Of a stretch of DNA of 64,000 nt, positions 43,712 to 52,918 are shown one piece after another. A program made the translations under genes and the position numbers. The notes under the pieces were generated by a model. The model saw nothing but the letters and a program-made list of their open reading frames with translations. It was not told the DNA's origin and ran no database searches. This DNA comes from Flaviflagellibacter sp963786225 (GTDB taxonomy: Bacteria; Pseudomonadota; Alphaproteobacteria; Rhizobiales; Methylopilaceae). Location: positions 124,001 to 188,000 of the forward strand of contig CAWAYQ010000028.1 in the NCBI GenBank assembly GCA_963786225.1, written 5' to 3'. Position 1 is the first letter of the stretch, and each line of letters opens with the position of its first letter.

Positions 43712-45250
43712 ATGACTGCCTCACCAAGCTCCTCGCGCAATCATCTCATCAGGAGCTTCGCTGCCGGCTTCAGCCGCCCGAAACGCGAATTTGCAAAGCT
43801 GCCGGACGGAAGCCGTGTCACCTACGGCGATCTCAACGGGATGTCGGGCCGCTTTGCCCACGTTTTTACGGCACTCGGAGCCAAAGCCGGCGACAGGATC
43901 GTCGTTCAGACCGAAAAGTGCATAGACTTTCTTTATGCCTATCTCGCCAGCATCCGGCTCGGCGCGGTCTTCGTCCCGCTGAACTCGGCCTATACCCAGG
44001 CGGAGATGGCCTATTTTCTCGCCGATGCGGAACCGGCCGTTTTCGTCTGCGAGAAAAACGGCGCCTCTGAGCAAAATGGGATGGCGATCGAAAACTGCGC
44101 CGTCATTTCGGTGGCGGAACTCAGCGCCGCCGCGAAGGACATGCCGTCCGACTTCGAGGACGCGATCCGCATCGCCGACGACCTGGCTGCCATTCTCTAC
44201 ACGTCGGGCACAACCGGCCGCTCCAAGGGAGCGATGCTGACCCACGACAACCTCGCCTCCAACGCCCGGACATTGGTCGCGGAATGGCGCATCGGCGAAG
44301 ACGATGTTCTGCTGCACGCATTGCCGCTGTTTCACATCCACGGCCTGTTCGTCGGGACGAACACGCTCCTGGTCGCAGGCGCGTCCATGATCTTCCTGCC
44401 GAAATTCGACCTGCGCGCCGTTCTCGACGCGATGAAGCACGCCACCCTGATGATGGGCGTACCTACCTTCTACACCCGGCTCCTCCAGGCGCCCGAACTC
44501 TCGCCGGAGCTGACCGGCCATATCCGCCTCTTCGTCTCGGGCTCCGCACCGCTTCTGGCCGACACCCATCGCGAATGGAAAAGCCGCACCGGGCATGTGC
44601 TGCTCGAACGCTACGGCATGACGGAGACCGGGATGATCACGTCGAACCCCTATGACGGCGATCGGATCGCCGGCACGGTCGGCCTGCCCCTGCCCGGCGT
44701 CGACGTCCGCATCGCCAATGTGGACGCCACGCCGGAAGCGATCGGCGTGATCGAGGTTCAGGGGCCGAACGTGTTCAAGGGCTATTGGCGGATGCCCGAG
44801 AAAACGGCGGAAGAGTTTCGGTCCGACGGGTTCTTCGTCACCGGCGATCTCGGGATGATCGATGCGCGGGGCTATGTCCACATCGTCGGCCGGGACAAGG
44901 ATCTCGTGATTTCGGGCGGCTTCAACATCTACCCGAAGGAGATCGAGGGACGGATCGACGAGATCGAGGGCGTATTGGAATCCGCCGTCATCGGCGTTCC
45001 CCACCCCGATTTCGGCGAAGCCGTCACCGCGGTAGTCGTTCTGAATCCGGGAACCGAACTCGACGAAAAGTCCATCCTTCGTAAGCTCGAAACGAGCCTT
45101 GCCCCCTTCAAGCGGCCGAAGCGCGTCTTCTTCGTCAACGAGCTTCCGCGCAACGCCATGGGGAAAGTGCAGAAGAACGTTCTCAAGACGACCTATGGCC
45201 AAACCCATTCGCCGACGCCGAAGGCTCGGATATCCGCCAAAGCCGAGTGA
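43712..45250 (+). CDS. matB: Malonyl-CoA synthetase-like acyl-CoA ligase
   Basis: A 512-residue adenylate-forming enzyme of the ANL family. AMP-binding motif LYTSGTTGRSKGAMLTH, core ERYGMTETGM, hinge GDLGMIDARGYVHIVGRDKD, and the catalytic lysine near the C-terminus in NAMGKVQKNVL. The substrate-side segment MMGVPTFYTRLLQAP and overall similarity favour malonate (MatB). No malonyl-CoA decarboxylase (MatA) is seen next to it, so the substrate is not certain. It is followed by an inverted-repeat element. Confidence 0.8.
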   Translation: MTASPSSSRNHLIRSFAAGFSRPKREFAKLPDGSRVTYGDLNGMSGRFAHVFTALGAKAGDRIVVQTEKCIDFLYAYLASIRLGAVFVPLNSAYTQAEMAYFLADAEPAVFVCEKNGASEQNGMAIENCAVISVAELSAAAKDMPSDFEDAIRIADDLAAILYTSGTTGRSKGAMLTHDNLASNARTLVAEWRIGEDDVLLHALPLFHIHGLFVGTNTLLVAGASMIFLPKFDLRAVLDAMKHATLMMGVPTFYTRLLQAPELSPELTGHIRLFVSGSAPLLADTHREWKSRTGHVLLERYGMTETGMITSNPYDGDRIAGTVGLPLPGVDVRIANVDATPEAIGVIEVQGPNVFKGYWRMPEKTAEEFRSDGFFVTGDLGMIDARGYVHIVGRDKDLVISGGFNIYPKEIEGRIDEIEGVLESAVIGVPHPDFGEAVTAVVVLNPGTELDEKSILRKLETSLAPFKRPKRVFFVNELPRNAMGKVQKNVLKTTYGQTHSPTPKARISAKAE

Positions 45251-45257
45251 CGGCCCC

Positions 45258-45449
45258 CTCCCTCCCCTGAATGGGGAGGGCCGAGTGCGCGGAGCGCACC
45301 GGGGTGGGGTGACGCAGCCTACCCATTTTGCGAGGTGTCTGAGACGCAGGCGCAATTCCAGATGTAATGACGGTGCTTCCCGGGCAGAGCCATCACCCCA
45401 CCCCGCTCGTGCTTCGCACGAGTCGGCCCTCCCCATTCAGGGGAGGGAG
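45258..45449. repeat. MITE-like long inverted repeat
   Basis: A roughly 190-base element with arms of about 55 bases: 45258-45312 and 45393-45449 are reverse complements, both starting CTCCCTCCCCTGAATGGGG and ending GGGGTGGGGTGA with small differences in the middle. The centre has no coding. This kind of element is common as a dispersed repeat in alphaproteobacteria. It occupies most of the 355 bases between matB and the hydroxypyruvate-isomerase gene; the remainder shows no gene. Confidence 0.85.
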
Positions 45450-45605
45450 AGCGCCCCAGTCAGGCTCGAGCGTCGCCATCCTCGCGCATGCCGCGCTTGA
45501 AGCTCTTGATGCCCTGCCTTGTTATGCACCTACGATCTAGATGGGACGCATTCATCATCGCCGAATCGATAAAGCGCGGCCGGGTTGGTGGTTAGAACGC
45601 GCCGC

Positions 45606-46382
45606 TCAGGCGGGATAGGCGTCGAGCCAGGCCAGTCCTTCGCGCGTATTGCCAGCCGGGAGGTATTCCAGGCCGATCCGGCCGCCATAACCCACCGCGT
45701 CAAGCGCCGCGAAGAACCGGCTGAAGTCAAAGGCCCCGGTTCCCGGTTCGTGACGGCCCGGATGGTCGGCAATGTGTATGTGCGCGATCATGTCCGCATG
45801 TGCCGAAACAAAGTCCGCCGCGTCCATGCCGGCATTTGTCGTGTGAAAGGCGTCGAACAGCAGACGGATATTGGGCGTATCGCCGGCGGCCCGCAGCGCG
45901 GCATAGGGATCGTCCATGAAATAATTGGCGATGGTGCCAATGCCGATCGGTTCGATCAGGATCGTGATGTCCCGGCGCGCCGCGGCCTCGGCCGCCTGCC
46001 GCAGCCGGTCAACATAGACCGGCCAGAGATCATCGCGCGCGTCGCCGGGCGGAATAACGCCCGCCATCACATGCACCATTCCGCAGCCGAGTTCCTCGGC
46101 GTAGTCGAGGCCTTTTGCAAGATGGAGGTCGAAATCCTGCTGGCGGCCCGGAAGGCAGGCAATGCCCTTCTCGCCGCGCGCCGGGTCTCCCGCCGGCAAT
46201 GCCATCTGGACAAAGTGCAGCCCGAGGTCGGCAAGACGCGCTTTCAGATCGCGCGCCGGGATTTCGTAGGGACCGGGATGTTCGACCGCCGTGAAGCCCG
46301 CTTCGGCGGCCGCGGCGAAACGCTCCGTAAGCGGATATTCGTTGAACATATAGCCAAGGTGAGCACTGCATTTGCCGATCAT
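45606..46382 (-). CDS. Hydroxypyruvate isomerase-like TIM-barrel protein
   Basis: A 258-residue sugar-phosphate isomerase/epimerase-like enzyme of the Hyi/OtnI family. It starts MIGKCSAHLGYMFNEYPLTE, with metal ligands suggested by ILIEPIG, LLFDAFH, IHIADHPGRHEPGTG and IGLEYLP. The start at 46382 overlaps the gntR stop (ATGA). A longer frame extending to 46901 is only the absence of stop codons. Clustering with a type-2 malate/lactate dehydrogenase and GntR suggests catabolism of a hydroxy-acid such as tartronate or a sugar acid. Confidence 0.85.
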   Translation of the reverse strand: MIGKCSAHLGYMFNEYPLTERFAAAAEAGFTAVEHPGPYEIPARDLKARLADLGLHFVQMALPAGDPARGEKGIACLPGRQQDFDLHLAKGLDYAEELGCGMVHVMAGVIPPGDARDDLWPVYVDRLRQAAEAAARRDITILIEPIGIGTIANYFMDDPYAALRAAGDTPNIRLLFDAFHTTNAGMDAADFVSAHADMIAHIHIADHPGRHEPGTGAFDFSRFFAALDAVGYGGRIGLEYLPAGNTREGLAWLDAYPA

Positions 46383-47329
46383 AACCCGCCCACAGCCTCC
46401 ATTCTGGTCGTGCCGGCCTCTCCGGCCGCGATTGCCTGCAGCTTGCGACGGGATACCACGTCGAGATGCCGGTTCATAAGTACGGATGCGCCGAGGAAAT
46501 CGCCGTCCTGCAGACGGTCCAGAAGTTCGACATGTTCCTCGGCCTGCATCCGGGTGCTCGATGGATGCGACGGCACGCGGTATTCGATCATCCGGCGCAG
46601 GCGGTTCTGCCGCTTCAGCGTATCCAGGAAAAACGGATTGTTGGTGCAGGCCATCAGCATTTCGTGAAACCGCGAGCCGCCTTCGAACAATTCCGCGATG
46701 GAGAAGCTCTCGGGGCGAGCGATAACATCGCGCATCTTGGCGCGCCAGACGTCGAACGCCGTCGGATCGACCCGGAAGCTCGGCTCCATTAGGCCCGCGG
46801 GCTCGAGTGCCATGCGCAGACGATAGCTGTCGCTCAGGGCCTGCGGCGAGGTCAGCAACGGCGCAAACGACCAGCCGTAGCCGAGGCGGCGTTCCACCCA
46901 TCCCTCCCGGGCGAGACGTTCGAGGCTTTCGCGCACCTCGGCCCGCGGCAGACCGTAGCGGCGGATCAGATCGCTTTCCGTGAATTCGTCCGGGACCTCA
47001 CCGGCGAGACGATCCCGGGACAGCCGGAAGAAGAGATCGAGTTCTTCGACGCGGTCGGCTTCCGCGAGCGCCACCGCCGAGCGCGACGGCACGCTTTTGA
47101 CAAAGAACCCACGATTGGTCCTCGCTTCGACGACGCCCTGCTCGTCGAGAAGAAGAAGCGCCTCGCGGATCGGAAACCGCGACACGTTGAATGTCTTCGC
47201 AAGCTCCGCGGCGTTGAGATGCGCGCCGGCATCGAGCTTCCGCTCGACAATCATTTCCGAGATTGCCGCGGCGAGCTTGCCCGCGAGCGTCGTCTGCATG
47301 TCGGAAGAAAGTGGAGCGGCGGCCGCCAT
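46379..47329 (-). CDS. GntR regulator with two winged-helix segments and FCD domain
   Basis: A 316-residue GntR-family regulator. Residues 16-80 form the usual GntR winged helix (LNAAELAKTFNVSRFPIREA, VEARTNRGFFVKS). A second winged-helix-like segment lies at 105-158 (FTESDLIRRYGLPRAEVRES, EGWVERRLGYGWSF). The C-terminal FCD domain (SRFHEMLMACTNNPFFLDTL) binds organic acids, with His ligands. Two DNA-binding segments in one GntR chain are unusual. It lies in an operon with the isomerase (ATGA overlap) and the dehydrogenase, and probably controls the divergent tctCBA genes. Confidence 0.85.
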   Translation of the reverse strand: MAAAAPLSSDMQTTLAGKLAAAISEMIVERKLDAGAHLNAAELAKTFNVSRFPIREALLLLDEQGVVEARTNRGFFVKSVPSRSAVALAEADRVEELDLFFRLSRDRLAGEVPDEFTESDLIRRYGLPRAEVRESLERLAREGWVERRLGYGWSFAPLLTSPQALSDSYRLRMALEPAGLMEPSFRVDPTAFDVWRAKMRDVIARPESFSIAELFEGGSRFHEMLMACTNNPFFLDTLKRQNRLRRMIEYRVPSHPSSTRMQAEEHVELLDRLQDGDFLGASVLMNRHLDVVSRRKLQAIAAGEAGTTRMEAVGGL

Positions 47330-47346
47330 TTCGAATGTCCGTGGAG

Positions 47347-48396
47347 CTAGAACATCGGGAGGCCGAACCGTTCGGCCTCCTCCCGCAACTGCGCGAGGAC
47401 ATCGTCGCTGATCGCGATACCGCGCCCGAGATTTTCGGCTTTGCGGCGGTCCTCCGGCTCACCCGGCATCATGATTTCATCAAAGCCCGCCGCCTTCGGC
47501 GCAGCCTTCACGCGTTCCGCCAAGGTGTCCATCCGGTCAAGAAAAGCATCTTCGCCCACGAAGAGCCCGGGCTTAAGCGCGATCATCAGATGGCCGACAT
47601 TCTGCGGTCCGGAAAAATCGAAATAGAGGCTTTTCACGTCGTCGGCATAATTGGCGCCCGTAAAGACTCCGGACATCACGTCCATCAGCATGGACAGCGC
47701 GGCGCCCTTCGGACCGCCGAACGGCAGACAGACGCCTTCGAATGCCTTCTGCGCGTCGGTGGTCGGGCGGCCTTCGGAATCGAGCGCCAATCCCTCGGGG
47801 ATTTTCTCCCCCCGCTGGGCGGCGAGCCGGATTTTGCCGCGGGCGATGACCGTCATCGCCATGTCGAGCAGAAAACCCGGGCCCTTGCGGCCCGGCGCGC
47901 CGGCCGCAAGCGGAGCCGCGCCGAGAAACGTGGTGCGCCCGCCCCAGACCGGGAGCGCCGGCGAAGAATTGGTAAAAGTGAGCCCGATATAGCCGGCGGC
48001 CATCGCCTGCTGCACGTACAGCGCCGCCATGCCGAAATGCGTGCTGCGATGCACCGCGGCAAGGCCGATCCCGTATTCGGAGGCGATCTTGATGGCCTCG
48101 TCCATCGCCCGCCGCGCGGGGATGAAGCCCATACCGTCGTCGCCGTCGACGCGCACGGCGACCGGCGTGATCTTTTCGACCTTGATGTCCGGACGCGGAT
48201 TGACGGCCTTTTCGCGGATGCGACGCGAATAGATCGGGATACGCGCCACGCCGTGCGAGGCGAGGCCCCTCAGATCGGACTCGACCAGATCGTGCCCGAT
48301 AATGGCCGCGTCTTCTGCGGGCAATCCGAGCTTCTCGAAGACGTCCGCCGTGAACCGCTGCACTCGATCGGCGGGAAAACGCTGCACCTGCTTCAT
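47347..48396 (-). CDS. Type-2 malate/L-lactate dehydrogenase family oxidoreductase
   Basis: A 349-residue NAD(P)-dependent enzyme of the YlbC/Ldh-2 family, which oxidises 2-hydroxy acids such as malate, lactate or sulfolactate. Markers are SDLRGLASHGVARIPIYSRR, VHRSTHFGMAALY (catalytic His), FTNSSPALPVWGGR and LDMAMTVIARGKIRLA. I start it at ATG 48396; a longer version to 48462 adds basic residues of unclear value. It leads the operon with the GntR and the isomerase, 17 bases ahead of gntR. Confidence 0.87.
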   Translation of the reverse strand: MKQVQRFPADRVQRFTADVFEKLGLPAEDAAIIGHDLVESDLRGLASHGVARIPIYSRRIREKAVNPRPDIKVEKITPVAVRVDGDDGMGFIPARRAMDEAIKIASEYGIGLAAVHRSTHFGMAALYVQQAMAAGYIGLTFTNSSPALPVWGGRTTFLGAAPLAAGAPGRKGPGFLLDMAMTVIARGKIRLAAQRGEKIPEGLALDSEGRPTTDAQKAFEGVCLPFGGPKGAALSMLMDVMSGVFTGANYADDVKSLYFDFSGPQNVGHLMIALKPGLFVGEDAFLDRMDTLAERVKAAPKAAGFDEIMMPGEPEDRRKAENLGRGIAISDDVLAQLREEAERFGLPMF

Positions 48397-48504
48397 CCTG
48401 GGACGCCTCGAACTGAGCCTCTTCCCGAGCAAGGAAGAAGATATTTTCGTGAGAAGATGCACGTTACATCGCGGAAACGGCCATCTTCAATCCCATAAAT
48501 GGAT

Positions 48505-48519
48505 TTTGTTGCCAACAAA
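48505..48519. promoter_or_regulatory. Candidate GntR operator palindrome
   Basis: TTTGTTG-C-CAACAAA is a perfect 7-1-7 inverted repeat in the divergent region between the dehydrogenase and tctC. FCD-type GntR proteins often bind short AT-flanked palindromes of this kind. It ends five bases before the -35 of the tctC promoter, where a bound regulator could activate or block transcription. Confidence 0.55.
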
Positions 48520-48523
48520 TGCA

Positions 48524-48552
48524 TTGACGCTCAATGACGCCGCTGGTTTTAT
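48524..48552 (+). promoter_or_regulatory. Sigma-70 promoter for tctCBA
   Basis: TTGACG, a 17-base spacer and TTTTAT give a good match to the housekeeping consensus, 67 bases before the tctC start codon. Confidence 0.55.
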
Positions 48553-48618
48553 GCCCACAGCCTGGCCGCTAGAGCCGGCGCGTAAATCAGGGCGCCTGGC
48601 GCTCGCGGGAGGTCTTTC

Positions 48619-49590
48619 ATGAAAAACATGTCAGCAAAATTGGCAGGAGCTGTTCTCGCAGTCGGCCTCGCTCTTTCGGTTCCGGGAACCGCCTTGGCCC
48701 AGGTCGACGGCCTCGAATTCACCGCCGTCTCCGGCGTGGGCAGTGGTCTCGACCAGACGGCGCGCGCGCTGCAGGCCGCACTCGAAAAGGAAGGCCTTGC
48801 CAAGCGCATCCAGGTCGAGACCAAACCGGGCGGTTCGGGCACGGTCGGCCTCGCGCACTTCATCACCACCAAGAAGGGCAGCGGAAACGCCGTCGTGGTC
48901 GCCAGCAAGGCGCAGATGATGGCTGTCGACATGAACAAGTCGCCGGTGACCTTCGACCAGGTCCGTCCGCTTGCGCGTCTCATCGGCGAATATGTCGTGA
49001 TCGTCGTGCCCGGCCAGTCCGAGATCAAGACGCTTGCCGAACTCACCGCGAAAATGAAGGCCGACCCGACTTCGGTCTCGTGGGCCGGCGGCACCGCTGG
49101 CAGCGCCGACCATCTTCTTGTCGGCGTTTATGCCCAGAAGGCGGGCGTCGACATCGCCAAGGTCAATTACATTCCGCATGCGGGCGGCGGTGAAGCCACG
49201 GCCGCAATCCTCGGCGGCCATGTCACGGCCGGCGTCAGTACATATGGAGAATTTGCGTCGCACATCAAAAATGGCGGCATGCGCGTGCTGGGCATATCCT
49301 CGCTCAAGCCCGTCCCCGGCGTCGACGCCCCCACCCTCGCCTCGCAGGGCATGGACATCGAAGTGCTGAACTGGCGCGGCCTGTTCGTTCCGGCAGACAT
49401 CAGCGAAGCCGACTACACGAAGCTGAACGACATGATGACGAAACTCGTCGCCAGCCCGTCGTGGAAAGAAACCGTGAAGGAGCGTTCCTGGTTCGACATC
49501 TACCAGCCGGGCCCTGACTTCGCGGCCTTCTTCAAACAGGATCAGGCCCAGGCCCGCGAAATCCTGATGAGCATCGGACTGCTGAAATAG
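48619..49590 (+). CDS. tctC: Tripartite tricarboxylate transporter substrate-binding protein
   Basis: A 323-residue periplasmic binding protein of the TctC/Bug family. The signal peptide ends ALAQ near residue 28. The mature protein has FTAVSGVGSGLDQTARALQA, KPGGSGTVGLAHFITTKKG, and VSWAGGTAGSADHLLVG, typical of the ligand-binding loops for carboxylates. A GGGAGGT site precedes the start. It forms an operon with tctB and tctA. The true ligand is unknown. Confidence 0.92.
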   Translation: MKNMSAKLAGAVLAVGLALSVPGTALAQVDGLEFTAVSGVGSGLDQTARALQAALEKEGLAKRIQVETKPGGSGTVGLAHFITTKKGSGNAVVVASKAQMMAVDMNKSPVTFDQVRPLARLIGEYVVIVVPGQSEIKTLAELTAKMKADPTSVSWAGGTAGSADHLLVGVYAQKAGVDIAKVNYIPHAGGGEATAAILGGHVTAGVSTYGEFASHIKNGGMRVLGISSLKPVPGVDAPTLASQGMDIEVLNWRGLFVPADISEADYTKLNDMMTKLVASPSWKETVKERSWFDIYQPGPDFAAFFKQDQAQAREILMSIGLLK

Positions 49591-49617
49591 GCTGTCCGAT
49601 CGCACGGAGTGCCCAAG

Positions 49618-50103
49618 ATGACGAACCGACCGGGCCTGCCATCAGCCCTTTCCCTGAGCTATGGCACGCTCGGCCTCGTCACCGCCGGAACGGGGGCGGG
49701 GTTGATCTGGGGTGCGGCAAACCTTCAGTCTCCGACGACCTACTCCACGGCCGGCCCCGAGCTTTTCCCCTACCTCATCGGCGGCGGCCTCGTCCTTCTG
49801 GGACTTCTCGTCCTGCTCGACGTGATCCGCAAAATTGTGCCCGGCGAGTTCTGCTTCGAGCTCCGCTGGTCGAGCATGGCGTGGGTCCTCGGCGGCCTCC
49901 TCGTCCATCTCTCGCTCGTTGAAACACTCGGCTGGATCTTCGCGTCCACCCTTCTGTTCATGATGGGCGCGCGCGGCTTTGGCAGCCGCCGCCCGCTCGC
50001 CGATCTTGTTCTTGGGCTCGGGCTGGCGATCGGCACCGTCCTCCTTTTCCAGACTGTGCTCGGTCTGCGGCTGCCGTCCGGTCCGTTTTCCATTCCGTTC
50101 TGA
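49618..50103 (+). CDS. tctB: Tripartite tricarboxylate transporter small membrane subunit TctB
   Basis: A 161-residue protein with four predicted helices (LGLVTAGTGAGLIWGAANL; LFPYLIGGGLVLLGLLVLL; MAWVLGGLLVHLSL; LVLGLGLAIGTVLLF). It is the small membrane subunit of the secondary transporter. ATG 49618 lies 8 bases after GGAG; a GTG three codons upstream overlaps that site. It is 12 bases from tctA. Confidence 0.9.
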   Translation: MTNRPGLPSALSLSYGTLGLVTAGTGAGLIWGAANLQSPTTYSTAGPELFPYLIGGGLVLLGLLVLLDVIRKIVPGEFCFELRWSSMAWVLGGLLVHLSLVETLGWIFASTLLFMMGARGFGSRRPLADLVLGLGLAIGTVLLFQTVLGLRLPSGPFSIPF

Positions 50104-50114
50104 GCGAGACACGT

Positions 50115-51638
50115 ATGGACGCCCTGATTGCCCTGAGCCAGGGCTTCGTCATCGCTCTCACGCCCGACAATCTCATGTGGGCGGCGATCGGCGTTCTGAT
50201 GGGCACGGCCGTCGGGGTGCTCCCTGGCATCGCGCCGTCCATGACCATCGCGCTTCTTTTGCCGGCAACCCTGTATGTCGACCCGACCTCGGCCTTCATC
50301 ATGTTCGGCGGCATCTATTACGGTGCACTGTACGGCGGCTCGACAACCGCGATCCTGCTCAATACGCCCGGCGAATCCTCGGCGCTCGTCACCGCGATCG
50401 ACGGCCACGCGATGGCACGCTCGGGGCGCGGCGCGCAGGCGCTGGCAACCGCCGCCATCGGGTCCTTCGTCGCAGGCACGATCGCGACCGTTGCTTTGAC
50501 CTTCCTCGCGCCCGCCCTCGCCCGCTTGGCTCTGGTCTTCGGTCCGGCGGAATATTTCGCGTTGATGGTCCTCGCCTTTACAACTGTCACGGCCATGCTG
50601 GGATCGCGTCCGGTCCTTGGTTTCATCAGCCTCTTTTTCGGCCTTACGCTCGGCCTTGTGGGGATCGACTCTCAGACCGGTCAGGCGCGCTACACGTTCG
50701 GCATTCCCGAGCTCTTTGACGGCATCGACATCGTCATCGTCGCGGTCGGTCTGTTTGCCGTCGGCGAAGCGCTGTTTTCCGCTGCCCGCTGGTTCTTCAC
50801 GAACGAGCAGCTTTACGCGGTAAAGGGCAGCAAATGGATGAGCCGCGAGGATTGGAAAAGGTCGTGGAAGCCGTGGCTGCGCGGCGCGGCGATCGGCTTC
50901 CCCATCGGCGCTATGCCCGCGGGCGGCGCCGAGATTCCGACGTTCCTCTCCTATTACGCGGAGAAACGGCTCTCAGCGAACCCTGACGAATTCGGAAAAG
51001 GCGCGATCGAAGGTGTTGCGGGCCCGGAGGCTGCGAACAATGCGTCCGCCGGCGGCGCGCTCGCGCCGCTCCTGTCCTTCGGTCTGCCGACCTCGGCGAC
51101 GGCGGCGATGATGCTCGCGGCCTTTCAGCAGTACGGACTGCAGCCCGGCCCGACCTTGTTCGCGCAGAACCCGGATCTCGTCTGGGGCATGATTGCAAGC
51201 CTGTACATCGCCAATGTCATGCTGCTGCTTCTGAACCTTCCGCTCGTCGGCATCTGGGTGAAGGTGCTGCAGGTGCCGAAGCCCTGGCTGTTCGCCGGCA
51301 TTCTCCTGCTTTCGACGCTCGGCACCTACACGGTCAACAATAACGTCATCGATCTCGTACTGCTCTGGCTGATCGGCATCGTCGGCTTCTTTATGCGGGT
51401 TCTCGGCATCCCCGTCGCCCCCGCCGTGATCGGCCTGATCCTTGGGCCGATGGCGGAAGTGCAGTTTCGCCGGGCCCTGGCGATCTCGCAGGGCGATCCG
51501 AGCGTGTTCGTCACGCATCCGATTTCGGCGGCGCTCCTCGGCGCCGCTGTCGTCGCGGTCGTCGGCCCGGCTCTGCTTCGCGCCGTGCGCCGCAGAGGAT
51601 CCTCCCGTGCCGATCAGAAAATTTCCGCAACCGGCTGA
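50115..51638 (+). CDS. tctA: Tripartite tricarboxylate transporter large permease TctA
   Basis: A 507-residue permease with about 12 helices. Conserved motifs are GVLPGIAPSMTIALLLPATL, IMFGGIYYGALYGGSTTAIL, LNTPGESSALVTAIDGHAMA and GAIEGVAGPEAANNASAGGA. It is cation-coupled and imports the ligand delivered by TctC. The last 25 bases overlap the convergent acyl-CoA dehydrogenase gene. Confidence 0.95.
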   Translation: MDALIALSQGFVIALTPDNLMWAAIGVLMGTAVGVLPGIAPSMTIALLLPATLYVDPTSAFIMFGGIYYGALYGGSTTAILLNTPGESSALVTAIDGHAMARSGRGAQALATAAIGSFVAGTIATVALTFLAPALARLALVFGPAEYFALMVLAFTTVTAMLGSRPVLGFISLFFGLTLGLVGIDSQTGQARYTFGIPELFDGIDIVIVAVGLFAVGEALFSAARWFFTNEQLYAVKGSKWMSREDWKRSWKPWLRGAAIGFPIGAMPAGGAEIPTFLSYYAEKRLSANPDEFGKGAIEGVAGPEAANNASAGGALAPLLSFGLPTSATAAMMLAAFQQYGLQPGPTLFAQNPDLVWGMIASLYIANVMLLLLNLPLVGIWVKVLQVPKPWLFAGILLLSTLGTYTVNNNVIDLVLLWLIGIVGFFMRVLGIPVAPAVIGLILGPMAEVQFRRALAISQGDPSVFVTHPISAALLGAAVVAVVGPALLRAVRRRGSSRADQKISATG

Positions 51639-52775
51639 CCAAGAGCCATCGCGCCCGCGTAATGCGCCTGCGGTCCTGCCTGCAAGGGATGGAAGCGGGC
51701 GCCCTGGATGTCGCGGAAATGCCGCTCCAGTCCATTGCGTCGGTAAAAGCCGGCGCCGCCGGCCAGTTCCAACGCGAGTTCCACAGTGCGGATGGCATGG
51801 TCGGCGACGAGCGTGCGCCCGATCATGACCTCATTGACCGTATCGGCTGAAGGCGCGTTCAGCGCGACCGTCTCCAGCATCCAGCGATGTGCCAGCCGCG
51901 CGGCCCGCAGGGACGTCTCCATCCGCCCGGCGAGGTCGAAGCCGTAGGATGTCGGCGGCTTGCGGCTAGCCAGGTCGATCGCGATGTCGCGGGCACTCTC
52001 GGCAACACCGAGATAGACCGCGTAGATGAGCGGAAAGGCGATGGTGGCGATGATCTGGAAGACGGGATGCCATTCCCCTGCCCGGCGTGAAAACGCAACC
52101 GCGCCGTCCGGGATGAACAAATCCTCGATGATCACATCATGTGAACCGGTGCCGCGCATGCCGAGTGCCCGCCAGGTTTCGGCGATCGTGACTTCCGGCG
52201 CTTTCATCGGCACGCCGAAATGAATGACGGCGCGCCCGTCAGCGGTGTCGGCAATCGCGCCGGTCATCAGCACGTCGCCGGCCTGCGCGCCGGACGTGAA
52301 GACCTTGCGCGCCGATATGCGGTAACCGCCCTCGACCTTCACGGCCTTGCCCGAGCCGCCGATCCAGTCGGAGCCCCCGCTGGACAGGAGGATGATCCGT
52401 TCGGCCGCGACGCGCTTGAGCAATGGCTCGACCGCGACCGCTTTCTGATGCTGCCAGCGCCACGCCGGGATCGCGACCTGGTGGGTGTGCATCGAAAAGG
52501 CGAGCGCGGTAGAACCGCAGGAATGCGCCAGGATGCGCAGCATGTCGGCGAGTTCCGCGACATCCGCTCCCCTGCCCCCGAGTTCCTTCGGCACCCCCGC
52601 CTCGACAAGTCCGGATTGCTTGAGAAGCGAGTAATTCTCGATGACGAACGTGTCGCTCTCATCGATTTGCTGTGCCCGGTCCGCGAGCGTGCGCGAGAGT
52701 TCACGAGCGGTCCTGGCCAAAGGTTCTTGAGAGACGCTCGCGACATGGGAGTTCGGTACTGGTAGCGCTGGTCAT
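51614..52775 (-). CDS. Acyl-CoA dehydrogenase family protein, +1 frameshift near its 5' end
   Basis: A flavin enzyme of the acyl-CoA dehydrogenase superfamily, perhaps a DszC/monooxygenase-like member. It shows GGRGADVAELADMLRILAHS, SGGSDWIGGSGKAVKVEG, ISARKVFTSGAQAGDVLMTG and ELAGGAGFYRRNGLERHFRD. The long frame has no usable ATG and could only begin at TTG 52720. Upstream, ATG 52775 has an excellent AGGAGG site, and the two frames join if one base is removed from the CCC opposite 52747-52749, giving about 386 residues starting MTSATSTELHVASVSQEP. It is divergent from the HxlR regulator gene. Confidence 0.78.
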
Positions 52776-52918
52776 CGTTTCCTCCTGAGGGTCGGAATTT
52801 GCCTGAGGATTGCGTCGACGGGCTGGATCGTCCAGTTCACGAACTGTACCGCCGTGCGTATCGACGGCAGTAAATTTTCAGTATTCTATCGTCCTTTGCT
52901 GTTCGCGGAAGGACTTCC

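Noticed and set aside
43721..45436. A 571-codon minus-strand frame opposite matB
   Set aside because: Antisense shadow of a well-supported ligase gene.
46383..46901. N-terminal extension of the hydroxypyruvate isomerase-like gene
   Set aside because: It overlaps the FCD domain of the GntR gene; the conserved protein starts at ATG 46382.
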